In this document: positions 33,982-42,903 of the stretch, one piece after another | Numbering within the stretch: the stretch's first letter is position 1 | How the letters are laid out: each line of letters opens with the position of its first letter | Source: Stappia sp. MMSF_3263 | GTDB lineage: Bacteria > Pseudomonadota > Alphaproteobacteria > Rhizobiales > Stappiaceae | Length of the DNA: 64,000 bases | Direction of reading: 5' to 3' | NCBI RefSeq assembly: GCF_030733745.1 | Contig: NZ_JASHIK010000011.1 | Span: 62,001-126,000 of the forward strand | Program-made: the position numbers and the translations under genes | Notes under the pieces: model-generated | Told to the model about the DNA's origin: nothing | Seen by the model: the letters and a program-made list of their open reading frames with translations, nothing else | Databases searched by the model: none

Positions 33982-34644
33982 ATGCGCAGGATCAAGGCGA
34001 CCGTCTTCCTGACGCTTGATGGCGTCATGCAGGCGCCGGGCGGACCGGAGGAGGACCGGGAAGGAGGCTTTGCCCATGGCGGCTGGAGCGTGCCGCACTG
34101 GACGGACGCGATGATGGCGGAGATCAACCGGCGTTTCGCCGAACCGCTGGAGCTGCTGCTCGGCCGGCGCACCTACGACATCTTCGCCGCCCACTGGCCG
34201 CATGCCGGCGACGATGCGCTGGCGCTCAAGATCAACACGGTCACCAAATACGTGGCGACGTCGCAGCCCGAGGGGCTTGACTGGCACAACAGCGTGAGCC
34301 TCGGCGAAGACGCGGCCTGTGCGCTGAAGCCGGTGCTCGCAAGTAAGGGCCCGGACCTGCTGCTGCAGGGCAGCAGCGTGCTGGCGCAGACGCTTCTTGC
34401 CCAGGACATGATCGACGAGTTGAGCCTGTGGACCTTTCCGGTCTCCACGGGAAGCGGCAAGCGCTTCTTCGGCAGCGGGGCGATCCCGGCCAGCTTCCGG
34501 CTGGTCGACGTGTCGCAGTCCGAAAGCGGCGTGCTGATGACGACCTACCGGCGCGCCGGCGAGATCGCCACCGGATCCTTCGCGATCGATCCGCCAAGCG
34601 AGGCGGAGCTGGCGCGGCGGCGGGTACACGCGGCCGTCACCTGA
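33982..34644 (+). CDS. Dihydrofolate-reductase-like (RibD C-terminal domain) family protein
   Basis: The 220-residue protein matches the RibD_C/DHFR-like family: it opens RRIKATVFLTLDGVMQAPGG, has LLLGRRTYDIFAAHWP and the GPDLLLQGSSVLAQTLL nucleotide-binding segment, and ends with VSQSESGVLMTTYRRAG. Members are NADPH-dependent reductases of unknown substrate, common in bacterial stress operons with VOC and SnoaL-like proteins. It starts 2 bp after the TetR stop, so co-translation is likely. Confidence 0.85.
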   Translation: MRRIKATVFLTLDGVMQAPGGPEEDREGGFAHGGWSVPHWTDAMMAEINRRFAEPLELLLGRRTYDIFAAHWPHAGDDALALKINTVTKYVATSQPEGLDWHNSVSLGEDAACALKPVLASKGPDLLLQGSSVLAQTLLAQDMIDELSLWTFPVSTGSGKRFFGSGAIPASFRLVDVSQSESGVLMTTYRRAGEIATGSFAIDPPSEAELARRRVHAAVT

Positions 34645-34799
34645 GCCTGTCGGGCATGGCCCGCAGGAAGAGGCTCTAAACGGGACACACGAACACCAGC
34701 GCTATGCAAGACGCCGGGGCGGGCGCGCCGCCGGCAACGGGAGAACTCTGTCCGGCATCAGGCCGGCGGTGTCCCGTTCCACCCAAGGAGGAGTGAGAG

Positions 34800-35261
34800 A
34801 TGAACACGCATGTGAAGCTGGATGCCAACCCGAACCTGTCGGCGGAGGCCGAGATCCGGGCACTGGTCGCCGAATGGTCGGCGGCGCTGGAGGCCCGCGA
34901 CACCGAGCGGCTGACGGTCGCCTATACGGAAGAGACGGTGCTTTACGACGCGATCCCGCCCTGGCGCACCGTCGGCCGCGCGGCGATCAAGGCGGCGTGG
35001 GACAGTTGTATGCCGCACCTGCCGGAGCGCTTCGCCTCCCGCCACGACGAGCTGGACATCAAGGTCTTCGGCGAGGTGGCGCTTGTCCACGGTCTGCACA
35101 GGATGGTGCCGGAGGATGGCGAGCATCCCTGCGGCATGACCCATATCCGCATCACCTCGGTGTTCCGCCGGGTGAACGGGCGCTGGCAGGTGGAGCACGA
35201 ACATGTGTCCGTGCCGTTCGATCCGATGACCGGCCAGGTCGCCGCCATCACCGAAGTCTGA
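34800..35261 (+). CDS. SnoaL-like / NTF2-fold protein
   Basis: The 153-residue protein has the cone-shaped NTF2 fold pattern of SgcJ/DUF4440 proteins: an N-terminal helix EAEIRALVAEWSAALEARDTER, then alternating strands ending WQVEHEHVSVPFDP. These may be isomerases, hydrolases or small-molecule binders, and the role is not defined here. AAGGAGG lies just ahead of ATG 34800. It is the third gene of the TetR operon, after a 155-bp gap. Confidence 0.8.
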   Translation: MNTHVKLDANPNLSAEAEIRALVAEWSAALEARDTERLTVAYTEETVLYDAIPPWRTVGRAAIKAAWDSCMPHLPERFASRHDELDIKVFGEVALVHGLHRMVPEDGEHPCGMTHIRITSVFRRVNGRWQVEHEHVSVPFDPMTGQVAAITEV

Positions 35262-35316
35262 CGTTTGAGGAGAATCCTGCCCGAAACCGGCGGGACATGA
35301 AAAGAGGAGAAAGACA

Positions 35317-35805
35317 ATGACAAGCGTGATCGAAAAGGCCGCCGAAAAGGGTGTTCACAGCCTCAGCCCGCATCTCGTGTGCAAGGGAGCGGCCAATGCG
35401 ATGGAGTTCTACAAGAAGGCCTTCGGAGCGACAGAGCTGATGCGGATTGCCGGCGAGGACGGGCGCATCCTGCATGGCTGCATGTCGATCAACGGCTCGT
35501 CGGTGATGCTGGTCGAAGAGGTGCCGGACTGGGGCATTTCCGGTCCGACCACGCTTGGCGGCACGCCGGTGACGATGCATCTCGTCGTCGAGGACGCGGA
35601 TGCGGCAGCGCAGCGCGCGATCGATGCGGGCGCGACACTGGTCATGCCGGTCGCCGACGCTTTCTGGGGCGATCGCTACGGCCTTGTCGAGGATCCGTTC
35701 GGCCATCGCTGGTCCGTCTCCACCCCGGTGCGCGAGATGACCGCCGAGGAGATCCACGCGGCGGCGAAGGATGCCATGTGCGGCGAGGCAGCTGCGCCCG
35801 CGTGA
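35317..35805 (+). CDS. VOC-family (glyoxalase/PhnB-like) protein
   Basis: The 162-residue protein has the PhnB/YdhR-like VOC fold: SPHLVCKGAANAMEFYKKAF at the start, ILHGCMSINGSSVMLVEEVP, and the late FWGDRYGLVEDPFGHRWSV typical of this subgroup. VOC proteins bind a metal and act in glyoxalase, dioxygenase or drug-sequestration roles. It ends the TetR operon and is followed by a terminator. A detoxification role fits the operon but is inferred. Confidence 0.87.
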   Translation: MTSVIEKAAEKGVHSLSPHLVCKGAANAMEFYKKAFGATELMRIAGEDGRILHGCMSINGSSVMLVEEVPDWGISGPTTLGGTPVTMHLVVEDADAAAQRAIDAGATLVMPVADAFWGDRYGLVEDPFGHRWSVSTPVREMTAEEIHAAAKDAMCGEAAAPA

Positions 35806-35825
35806 CGCCTCAATGACCTGACGAA

Positions 35826-35876
35826 CCGAGGGGCGGGCGGAATGCGGTCCGCCCCTCGGCTTTGCGCTTTATTTTT
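35826..35876 (+). terminator. Terminator of the TetR operon
   Basis: CCGAGGGGCGG (35826-35836) pairs with 35849-35859, with a 12-nt loop, followed by a T-rich tail ending TTTATTTTT (35868-35876). It lies 20 bp past the VOC gene stop. Confidence 0.75.
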
Positions 35877-36063
35877 CGCAACTGCCTTGTTTTGACCATG
35901 CTTCAGGTCTATATGTCGCTCATCGATCTTGCATGTCGAACTTTGTTCTCTGGCGCTTTATGCGCCGTCGGCGATCTTCCTCTATCAAAATCGATCTGAA
36001 CCGTTTGCCGCGCGTTCCGCGCAGCAGGCTTTTTTTCGTTCGCGATGTGACAAGGAAATCGTC

Positions 36064-36273
36064 ATGAACACTGGTACCGTCAAGTTTTTCAATTCGGCCA
36101 AGGGCTTCGGCTTCATCGAGCAGGGCAATGGCCAGCCGGACGTCTTCGTCCATATCTCCGCTGTCGAGCGCGCTGGCATGCACAGCCTCGTCGAAGGCCA
36201 GAAGGTCAGCTTCGAGATCGTCAAGGACAGCCGCAGCGGCAAGAGCGCTGCCGAGAACCTTCAGGACGCATAA
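36064..36273 (+). CDS. Cold-shock-domain protein (CspA family)
   Basis: The 69-residue protein is a single cold-shock domain with RNP1 KGFGFIEQ and RNP2 VFVHIS. It binds single-stranded RNA and DNA, melting mRNA structure or acting as an antiterminator. ATG 36064 is the conserved start ([10 protein letters not shown]); an open frame extends upstream but is not conserved. The preceding terminator leaves up to 187 bp for promoter plus a long 5-prime leader, as usual for cold-shock genes. Confidence 0.95.
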   Translation: MNTGTVKFFNSAKGFGFIEQGNGQPDVFVHISAVERAGMHSLVEGQKVSFEIVKDSRSGKSAAENLQDA

Positions 36274-36353
36274 GGCGCAAGCCGCGTTCATGAAATCGCG
36301 CTTCTGATGCCTGACCACGGATGTACTGGCAGGGATCATTGAGGCGCAGGAGA

Positions 36354-36377
36354 AGGCCGGGTTCGCCCGGCCTTTTT
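36354..36377 (+). terminator. Terminator after the cold-shock gene
   Basis: AGGCCGGG (36354-36361) pairs with CCCGGCCT (36366-36373) around a TTCG tetraloop, followed by five T. It separates the cold-shock gene from the convergent uronate operon. Confidence 0.92.
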
Positions 36378-36422
36378 GCGTTTGGGGGACAGGCACGAAT
36401 GACGGATGTCATTCGTTCAACC

Positions 36423-37616
36423 TTACCCCCACCCCACGTTTTCATGCGACAGGGCCTTGATGACGCCGCGCAGCTCGGCAAGGCCGCGCATGCGGCCGAT
36501 CAGCGGGTAGCCGGGATGGGTGTCGCGACCAAGATCCGACAGCAGCGCGTGACCGTGGTCGGGGCGGAAGGGGATCTGCGCGTCGCGCCGACCCTGGTCC
36601 CTGCGGCGGCGTTCCTCGGCCAGCAGCACGGCGACAAGCGCCACCATGTCGGTGTCGCCGGCAAGATGCGCGGCTTCCTCGAAACTGCCGTCCGGATCCT
36701 TCGCCACGTTGCGCAAATGGGCGAAATGGATGCGCTCCGCAAAGCGGGCGGCGATCGCCGGCACATCGTTTTGCGGATTGGCGCCGAGCGAGCCGGAGCA
36801 CAGCGTCAGGCCGTTTTCCGGCACGGGCAGGCAGTCGAGGATCCACGCGATGTCGTCTTCATCGGAGACGATACGCGGCAGGCCGAGAATGTCTCGCGGC
36901 GGATCGTCGGGATGGACGCAGAGCCGCATGCCGAGTTCCTGTGCGACCGGTACCACCTCCTTCAGGAAGCGGGCGTAATTGGCGCGGAGCGCGTCGGCGT
37001 CGATGCCCTCGTAGAGGGTCAGCGCCGCGCGCAGGGCCGGGATGTCGTAGCGATCATAGGCGCCGGGCAATCCAGCCATGATGGCATGAGTCAGCCGGTC
37101 GCGGGCGGCCTTGTCCGAGGCCTCGAACCAGGCCCGGGCGCGGGCGCGCAGTTCCGGCGGGTGGTCGTCCTCGGCGCCTTCGCGCTCCAGCATGAAGAGA
37201 TCGAGCGCGCAGATATGGACGGCCTCGAAGCGCAGGCAGGTTCCGCCGCCCGCAACCGGGCTTTCAAGCTCGGTACGGGTCCAGTCGAGCAGCGGCATGA
37301 AATTGTAGCAGATGGTGGTGATGCCCTCGGCCGCCAGGTTGGCGAGGGACTGCCGGTAGTTGGCGAAAAGCGAGGACAGATCGCCCTCGCCGCGCTTGAT
37401 CCGCTCGTGCACGGGCAGGCTTTCCACCACATTCCAGGCAAGGTCGAGGCGGGAGGAGGCAATCAGCCCCTTGCGCGCGGCGATGGCCTCGCGCGTCCAG
37501 ACCTCGCCATAGGGCACCTCGTGCAGGGCGGTGACGATGCCGTGTGCTCCCGTCTGTGCGATCTCTTCGAGCCCGATGCGGTCGAGCGGTCCGTACCAGC
37601 GCCAGCTTTCAAGCAT
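36423..37616 (-). CDS. uxuA: Mannonate dehydratase
   Basis: The 397-residue enzyme converts D-mannonate to 2-keto-3-deoxy-D-gluconate (KDG). It begins MLESWRWYGPLDRIGLEEIAQ and contains the family blocks ICYNFMPLLDWTRTELE, CVHPDDPPRDILGLPRIVS, CSGSLGANPQNDV and FAHLRNV. ATG 37616 overlaps the uxuB stop by 8 bp. It is the last gene of the uronate operon. Together with UxaC and UxuB it completes the glucuronate-to-KDG branch. Confidence 0.95.
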   Translation of the reverse strand: MLESWRWYGPLDRIGLEEIAQTGAHGIVTALHEVPYGEVWTREAIAARKGLIASSRLDLAWNVVESLPVHERIKRGEGDLSSLFANYRQSLANLAAEGITTICYNFMPLLDWTRTELESPVAGGGTCLRFEAVHICALDLFMLEREGAEDDHPPELRARARAWFEASDKAARDRLTHAIMAGLPGAYDRYDIPALRAALTLYEGIDADALRANYARFLKEVVPVAQELGMRLCVHPDDPPRDILGLPRIVSDEDDIAWILDCLPVPENGLTLCSGSLGANPQNDVPAIAARFAERIHFAHLRNVAKDPDGSFEEAAHLAGDTDMVALVAVLLAEERRRRDQGRRDAQIPFRPDHGHALLSDLGRDTHPGYPLIGRMRGLAELRGVIKALSHENVGWG

Positions 37617-39066
37617 GTGCGACCTCGACCATGTGGCGCGCGCCGTGGCGACCAAGCCCGGCATGGGCCTCCACCAGGGACGTGCGGAAGGTTTCGTTGC
37701 CGGCAAGCCCGGCCGGGAAGATCTCGCTGAAGGCGAGAAGGGCGGCGATCTTTGCGGAACTGTCCGGGGCGGCGTCCAGCGCGGCGCGCAACCGGGGTCC
37801 GAGCGGATCGCGCACGTCGATGGGTTTGCCAAAGAGATCCGTGCCGCCGACATAGGTCATCCAGGCGGCGACGGCGAGGACGAGCCCGGACATCGGCCGA
37901 CCGGCGGCAAACCCTTCGGCGATTTGGGACAGGATGCGCTGCGGCAGTTTCTGCGAGCCGTCCATGGCGATCTGCCAGGTACGGTGACGGATTGCCGGGT
38001 TTGCGTAGCGGGCCTTCAGCGCCATCGTGTAGGCGGCAAGATCAGTGCCGGGCGGCGGGGTGAGGCCGGGAACGATCTCGTCGGTCCAGACCCTGTCGGC
38101 GAAGCGCGAGAAGGCAGGGTCGGCGATCGTGTCGGCAATGGTCTCGTGGCCGGCGAGATAGCCCAGATAGGCAAGCGCCGAGTGGGTGCCGTTGAGGCAG
38201 CGCAGCTTCATCAGTTCATACGGGGCGACATCGGCGACAAGCTCGACACCGGCGGCGGCAAGGTCGGGCCGCGTGCCGCCGACGAAATCGTCCTCCACCA
38301 CCCATTGGCGGAACGGTTCGTGCAGCACCGGGCTTTCGTCGCGCCGACCGGTGATCTCGGCGACGCGGTCGAGATCCTCCGGTGTCGTTGCCGGGACGAT
38401 GCGGTCGACCATGGTGGAGGGAAAGCGGGCCTCCTCCGCGATCCATTCGGCAAGGGTCGGGTCCATAAGGCCTGCAAGCTCCAGAACGAGGCCCTTCACC
38501 AGATGGCCGTTGTCGGGAAGGTTGTCGCAGGTGAGCACGGTGACGGGCGGGATCCCGGCGGCGCGACGGCGGGCCAGCGCCGCGACAAGGAAGCCGATGG
38601 CCGAGGCGGGCCGGGCCGGGTCTGCGAGATCGGCGAGGATGTCGGGATGGGCACGATCGAGCCGGCCGGTGGCCGGTTCATGGCAGTAGCCCTTCTCGGT
38701 GACGGTCAGCGTGACGACCTTCACGCCCGCATCGGCCATCAACGCGACGACGGCTTCCGGATCTTCCGGCGCCACCAGCACATCGGTCAGCACTTCGACC
38801 GTGCGGGCGGTGCGGCACTCGGGGTGGAGCTCGAGTGCGGTATAGGCGAAGCCCTGGGGAGCGAGCCGGTCGCGCTGGTCGGGCCGCTTCAAGGACACGC
38901 CGGCAATGCCCCAGTCGCCGCCAGAGGCGGCCATCGCCTCGGCGATGTAGAGGGCGCCGTGAGCGCGGAAGAAGGCGCCAAGGCCGAGATGGACGATGCC
39001 GGTGCCAGGTTTCGGCGCGGGCGACCTGGAAAGGCGCAGAAGATCAGCGGGCAAGCCAGCCTCCAT
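37609..39066 (-). CDS. uxuB: D-mannonate oxidoreductase (fructuronate reductase), mannitol dehydrogenase family
   Basis: The 485-residue polyol dehydrogenase-family enzyme reduces D-fructuronate to D-mannonate with NADH. It shows IVHLGLGAFFRAHGALY (dinucleotide site), LTVTEKGYCHEP, PVTVLTCDNLPDNG, and the catalytic region LKLRCLNGTHSALAYLG. Its ATG overlaps the kduD stop by 23 bp and its stop overlaps uxuA by 8 bp. Mannitol dehydrogenase specificity is the alternative, but the UxuA/UxaC neighbours favour UxuB. Confidence 0.9.
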   Translation of the reverse strand: MEAGLPADLLRLSRSPAPKPGTGIVHLGLGAFFRAHGALYIAEAMAASGGDWGIAGVSLKRPDQRDRLAPQGFAYTALELHPECRTARTVEVLTDVLVAPEDPEAVVALMADAGVKVVTLTVTEKGYCHEPATGRLDRAHPDILADLADPARPASAIGFLVAALARRRAAGIPPVTVLTCDNLPDNGHLVKGLVLELAGLMDPTLAEWIAEEARFPSTMVDRIVPATTPEDLDRVAEITGRRDESPVLHEPFRQWVVEDDFVGGTRPDLAAAGVELVADVAPYELMKLRCLNGTHSALAYLGYLAGHETIADTIADPAFSRFADRVWTDEIVPGLTPPPGTDLAAYTMALKARYANPAIRHRTWQIAMDGSQKLPQRILSQIAEGFAAGRPMSGLVLAVAAWMTYVGGTDLFGKPIDVRDPLGPRLRAALDAAPDSSAKIAALLAFSEIFPAGLAGNETFRTSLVEAHAGLGRHGARHMVEVAHA

Positions 39067-39802
39067 CGACCGGGATCACCGCGCCGTGGATGTAGCGGGC
39101 GGCGGGGGAGGCGAGGAAGACGGCGGTGCCGGCAATGTCCTGCGGATCGCCCCAGCGGCCGGCGGGAATGCGCTCCAGGATGGCGGCGTTGCGGGCCGTG
39201 TCCTCGCGCAGCGCCCTGGTGTTGGCGGTGGCGATGTAACCGGGGGCGATGGCGTTGACGTTGATATTCTTCGCCGCCCATTCGTTGGCGAGGATCTTGG
39301 TGACGCCGGCGACGCCATGCTTGGCTGCGGTGTAGGACGGCACGCGGATGCCGCCCTGGAAGGACAGCAGCGAGGCGATGTTGACGATGGCGCCGCTGCC
39401 GCCCGTGGCCAGCAGCTCGCGGCCGAAGGCCTGGGCGGTGAAGAACAGCGCCTTCAGGTTGGTGTCCATCACCGCGTCCCAGTCGGCCTCGGTGAAGTCG
39501 GCGCTGTCGGCGCGGCGGATGATGCCGGCATTGTTGACGAGGATGGTGTAGCCGGCGCCCGTGAAGGTGTCGGTTGCTGCCATCGGGTCGGCGAAGTCCA
39601 GGATCAGGCTGTCGGCCGATCCGCCTGCGGCCGTGATTGCCGCGACGGTCTCGTCAGAGGTGCGGCGACCGGCACAGGTGACGCTGGCTCCGGCAGCGGC
39701 GAGCGCCACCGCGATGGCCTGGCCGATGCCGGCATTGGCGCCGGTCACCAGCGCCTTGCGCCCGGCAAGCGAAAAAGGGGAGGCGGGGTTTGCGGCGGTC
39801 AT
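39044..39802 (-). CDS. kduD: 2-dehydro-3-deoxy-D-gluconate 5-dehydrogenase
   Basis: The 252-residue SDR has TGANAGIGQAIA, NNAGIIRRADS, the active-site region NIASLLSFQGGIRVPSYTAAK and the C-terminal VDGGWLAR, all near-matching enterobacterial KduD. It reduces 2,5-diketo-3-deoxygluconate to KDG with NADH, the step after KduI in unsaturated-uronate breakdown. Its start overlaps the kduI stop (ATGA) and its end overlaps uxuB. Confidence 0.94.
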   Translation of the reverse strand: MTAANPASPFSLAGRKALVTGANAGIGQAIAVALAAAGASVTCAGRRTSDETVAAITAAGGSADSLILDFADPMAATDTFTGAGYTILVNNAGIIRRADSADFTEADWDAVMDTNLKALFFTAQAFGRELLATGGSGAIVNIASLLSFQGGIRVPSYTAAKHGVAGVTKILANEWAAKNINVNAIAPGYIATANTRALREDTARNAAILERIPAGRWGDPQDIAGTAVFLASPAARYIHGAVIPVDGGWLAR

Positions 39803-40623
39803 TTCATGTCCGCCATGCTGACGAAGTCCATGTCGGTATAGTCGACATTGTCGCCGGCCATCGCCCAGATGAACGTGTAGGAGCCGGTTCCCGCGCCCGA
39901 ATGGATCGACCAGGGGGGCGATAACGCGCCTTCCTCGTTGGCGACGACGAGATGACGGGTCTCCTGCGGCTCGCCCATCAGGTGCAGCACGCGCTGTTCC
40001 TGCGACATGTCGAAATAGAGATAGGCTTCCATCCGCCGGTCGTGGACATGGGCGGGCATGGTGTTCCAGACCGAACCGTCCTCCAGCGTGGTGTAGCCGA
40101 GCACGAGCTGGCAGCTTTCCATGACAAGCGGGTGGACGAACTGGTTGATGGTGCGCTTGTTGGAGGTCTCGACGGCGCCGAGCTTGACGCAGTTGGAATC
40201 CGACAGGCGGATGAGCCGCGCCGGCAGGGCCCGGTGCGCCGGGGCGGAGGTGATGTAGAAGCGGCCCGCGCCGGAGAAGCTGACCGGGCCCGAGCCCATG
40301 CCGAGATAGAGCACGTCGCCACGCTCCAGCGTCCAGCTTTCGCTCCCCGTCGCGATCTTGCCGGTCTCGCCGATGTTGACGATCGCCATCTCGCGCCGCT
40401 CGAGGAAGGTCGCGGTGCGGGTCTCCTCGACCTTGTCCAGCGTCAGCGTGCCGGCGCCCGGCACGGCACCGCCCATGACGAAGCGATCATAGTGGGTGTA
40501 GACGAGGCGGATCTCGCCCTCGCGGAACAGGCCGCCGACATGGAAGTGGCGGCGCAACTCGTCCGTGCCCATGGTCTTCGCATGGTCCTGGTGAATGGCG
40601 TGGCGGGTTTCAACGCTCAGCAT
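39799..40623 (-). CDS. kduI: 5-dehydro-4-deoxy-D-glucuronate isomerase
   Basis: The 274-residue double-cupin enzyme isomerises 5-keto-4-deoxyuronate to 2,5-diketo-3-deoxygluconate. The metal-binding segment PAHVHDRRMEAYLYFDM and the following GEPQETRHLVV and SPPWSIHSGAGTGSYTFIWA match KduI well. It lies between the KdgF-like cupin and kduD. It is the hallmark of pectin- or alginate/GAG-derived unsaturated uronate catabolism. Confidence 0.95.
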   Translation of the reverse strand: MLSVETRHAIHQDHAKTMGTDELRRHFHVGGLFREGEIRLVYTHYDRFVMGGAVPGAGTLTLDKVEETRTATFLERREMAIVNIGETGKIATGSESWTLERGDVLYLGMGSGPVSFSGAGRFYITSAPAHRALPARLIRLSDSNCVKLGAVETSNKRTINQFVHPLVMESCQLVLGYTTLEDGSVWNTMPAHVHDRRMEAYLYFDMSQEQRVLHLMGEPQETRHLVVANEEGALSPPWSIHSGAGTGSYTFIWAMAGDNVDYTDMDFVSMADMK

Positions 40624-40692
40624 GGCGGATCCTCGAAACGGGGTGAATGCGGCTGGCGGGGGTGCCGGCCGCGAAACGTGGAGCGCGGGCGA

Positions 40693-41010
40693 TCAGAGAA
40701 AATCGTCGCGGCGGGGGGTGAAGCCGTCGACCAGACGGCCGCCTTCCAGGCAGCGGCAGCCATGCACCGCGCCGGAGGGAATGACGAAACTGTCGCCCGG
40801 GCCGACCTCGAACTCCTCGCCGTCCAGCGAGAAGACAAAGCGGCCGCTCTCGACATAGGTCGACTGAATATGCGGATGGCTGTGCAGCCGGCCTTCGGCG
40901 CCGGCCTCGAAATCGAAGGCGACGACCATCAGCTGCGGACTGTCGGAAAGCACCCGGCGGGTGACGCCCGTGTCGGCGGCAATGGCGGGAAAGGTCTGGA
41001 GGGCCGGCAT
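40693..41010 (-). CDS. kdgF: Cupin protein, KdgF-like (unsaturated uronate linearisation)
   Basis: The 105-residue single cupin has the metal motif HSHPHIQSTYVESGRFVF and the C-terminal GDSFVIPSGAVHGCRCLEGG, which is the KdgF pattern. KdgF opens 4,5-unsaturated galacturonate or mannuronate to the linear keto acid that KduI uses. ATG 41010 is the conserved start. It lies between the TRAP permease and kduI, the expected place. The gene symbol is a family-based assignment. Confidence 0.82.
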   Translation of the reverse strand: MPALQTFPAIAADTGVTRRVLSDSPQLMVVAFDFEAGAEGRLHSHPHIQSTYVESGRFVFSLDGEEFEVGPGDSFVIPSGAVHGCRCLEGGRLVDGFTPRRDDFL

Positions 41011-41026
41011 GGTGAAGGCTCCCGGA

Positions 41027-42307
41027 TCAGCGGAACAGGGCCGGCAGCCACAGCGACAGACCCGGCACATAGGTGACGAGCAGCAGCGTGCCGACGGCGG
41101 CGAAATAGAACGGCCAGATGGTGCGCACCGCCTGCCAGACGGTGATGCGGCCGACGGCGCAGCCGACGAAGAGCACCGCGCCGACCGGCGGGGTGCACAG
41201 GCCGATGCCCAGGTTGAGGATCAGGATGACGCCGAAATGGACGGGGTCGACGCCGAAGGCCTGGGCGACAGGCAGGAAGATCGGCGTGGTGATGACGATC
41301 AGCGGGCTCATGTCCATGAAGGTGCCAAGCAGCAGCAGCAGCACGTTGATCAGCAGCAGGACGAGGATCGGGTTCTGCGAGACGTCCTGCATGAAGGCGA
41401 CGAGGGCCGCCGGCACCTTCAGATAGGCGAGCAGCCAGCCGAAGGCGGCGGCGCAGCCGATGACGAGCAGCACCATGGCTGTGGTGCGTACCGCCGCCGT
41501 CGTGGCGGCGACGAAGCCGGCCCAGCTCATCGTGCGATAGGCGATCGCCGTGACGAAGAGCGCGTAGACGACGGCGATGCAGGAGCTTTCCGATGCCGTG
41601 AAAATCCCGGATCGGACGCCGCCGAAGATGATGGCGATTAACAGGATGCCGGGGATGGCGTTGACGAAGAGGTAGCCGATCGCGCCCCAGCCCTGGAACT
41701 TGTCGATCGGGTAGCCGCGCTTCCTGGCGACATACCAGGCGGCGACCATCAGGGCGAGCGCCAGCAGCAACCCCGGAATGATGCCGGCGGTGAACAGGTC
41801 GGCGATGGAGATGCGCCCGCCGGCGGAGATCGAATAGATGATCATGTTGTGCGAGGGCGGCAGCATCAAGGCGATGATCGAGGAGACGACGGTGACGTTG
41901 ACGCCGTAGTCGACGTCGTAGCCGCGTTCCTTCATCTGCGGGATCATCAGACCGCCGATGGCCGAGGCGTCGGCGGCGGCCGAGCCGGAAATTCCGCCGA
42001 AGAGGACGGATGCGGTGATGTTGACCTGGCCGAGACCGCCGCGCAGGTGGCCGACAAGCGCGCCGGCCAGCGCCACCAGACGCCGCGCGATATCGCCGCG
42101 CACCATCAGTTCTCCGGCGAAGATGAAGAAGGGGATGGCCATCAGCGCGAAGACGGAGACGCCGGAGTTCAGCCGCTGGAAGACGACGACGGGGGGCAGT
42201 CCGAGAGAGAGTATGGCGGCGAAGGACGCAACGCCCAGGCAGAAGGCGACCGGCGTGCCGATCAAGAGCAGGAAGGTGAAGGTTCCGAAGAGGATCCAGA
42301 GCTCCAT
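41027..42307 (-). CDS. TRAP transporter large permease (DctM family)
   Basis: The 426-residue membrane protein has the DctM landmarks IPFFIFAGELMVRGDIARRL, FGGISGSAAADASAIGGLMIP, LMLPPSHNMIIY and a C-terminal LCTPPVGAVLFVGCAVG, with about 12 membrane segments. It forms the Na+-coupled translocation subunit for a hexuronate or oligouronate. ATG 42307 follows the small permease stop by 5 bp. The DctM, cupin, KduI and KduD series is close-packed. Confidence 0.94.
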   Translation of the reverse strand: MELWILFGTFTFLLLIGTPVAFCLGVASFAAILSLGLPPVVVFQRLNSGVSVFALMAIPFFIFAGELMVRGDIARRLVALAGALVGHLRGGLGQVNITASVLFGGISGSAAADASAIGGLMIPQMKERGYDVDYGVNVTVVSSIIALMLPPSHNMIIYSISAGGRISIADLFTAGIIPGLLLALALMVAAWYVARKRGYPIDKFQGWGAIGYLFVNAIPGILLIAIIFGGVRSGIFTASESSCIAVVYALFVTAIAYRTMSWAGFVAATTAAVRTTAMVLLVIGCAAAFGWLLAYLKVPAALVAFMQDVSQNPILVLLLINVLLLLLGTFMDMSPLIVITTPIFLPVAQAFGVDPVHFGVILILNLGIGLCTPPVGAVLFVGCAVGRITVWQAVRTIWPFYFAAVGTLLLVTYVPGLSLWLPALFR

Positions 42308-42312
42308 TGAGG

Positions 42313-42834
42313 TCAATCCTCCAGTTCGGTTTCGCCGAAGCGGGCGGTCGGCAAGCCGGCGGCCCGGCGGGCCAGGCGCTCCAGCGAGAACAGCACGACG
42401 AGCACGCCGCCGGCGACGAGGGGCAGGAAGTCGAACGCGCCGGAAATGCCGAGCGAGGGCAGCTTGTTGGCGGCGGTCTTCTCGGCGAGTTGGGCGCCGA
42501 ACCAGATCATGCCGCAGCCGAAGGCGACGACGACCGCGTCGGAGATCGAGTGCAGGACCAGCTTGACGCGGTCGGGCAACACGTAGAGCAGCACGTCGAA
42601 GGAGAGATGATAGCCCTCGCGGATGCCGACGGCGGCGCCGAGAAAGATGAACCAGCCCATGATCATCACCGAGGCGGGCTCGGTCCATGACTGGCTGTCG
42701 TTGAGCACGTAGCGGAAGAACACCTGCACGGCGATGAAGGCGGTCATCAGCACCAGCCCGGTGCCCGAAAGCCACAGGGCGATCCGGGCCATGACGGCGG
42801 TGGTTCGGGCAATGCCCTTCAGTGTGTCCTGCAA
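42313..42834 (-). CDS. TRAP transporter small permease (DctQ family)
   Basis: The 173-residue protein has four membrane helices and the DctQ consensus features VFFRYVLNDSQSWTEPASVMI and GIREGYHLSFDVL. It joins DctM in the membrane. It starts 69 bp after the binding-protein stop, across a 12-bp hairpin. Confidence 0.93.
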   Translation of the reverse strand: MQDTLKGIARTTAVMARIALWLSGTGLVLMTAFIAVQVFFRYVLNDSQSWTEPASVMIMGWFIFLGAAVGIREGYHLSFDVLLYVLPDRVKLVLHSISDAVVVAFGCGMIWFGAQLAEKTAANKLPSLGISGAFDFLPLVAGGVLVVLFSLERLARRAAGLPTARFGETELED

Positions 42835-42858
42835 GATCCCGTCCTCCCGGCGTGAAAC

Positions 42859-42887
42859 GGCCCGCGGCGGTGGCTCCGCCGCGGGCC
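42859..42887 (-). repeat. 12-bp perfect GC hairpin between dctP- and dctQ-like genes
   Basis: GGCCCGCGGCGG (42859-42870) pairs with 42876-42887 over a 5-nt loop in the 69-bp gap. The downstream RNA reads GUUUCACG, too few U for an efficient terminator. Confidence 0.82.
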
Positions 42888-42903
42888 CTTGCCTACAAGC
42901 AGG

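Noticed and set aside
37531-39258. 575-codon frame antisense to uxuA/uxuB/kduD
   Set aside because: Spans three overlapping genes with recognised products and shows no conserved motif.
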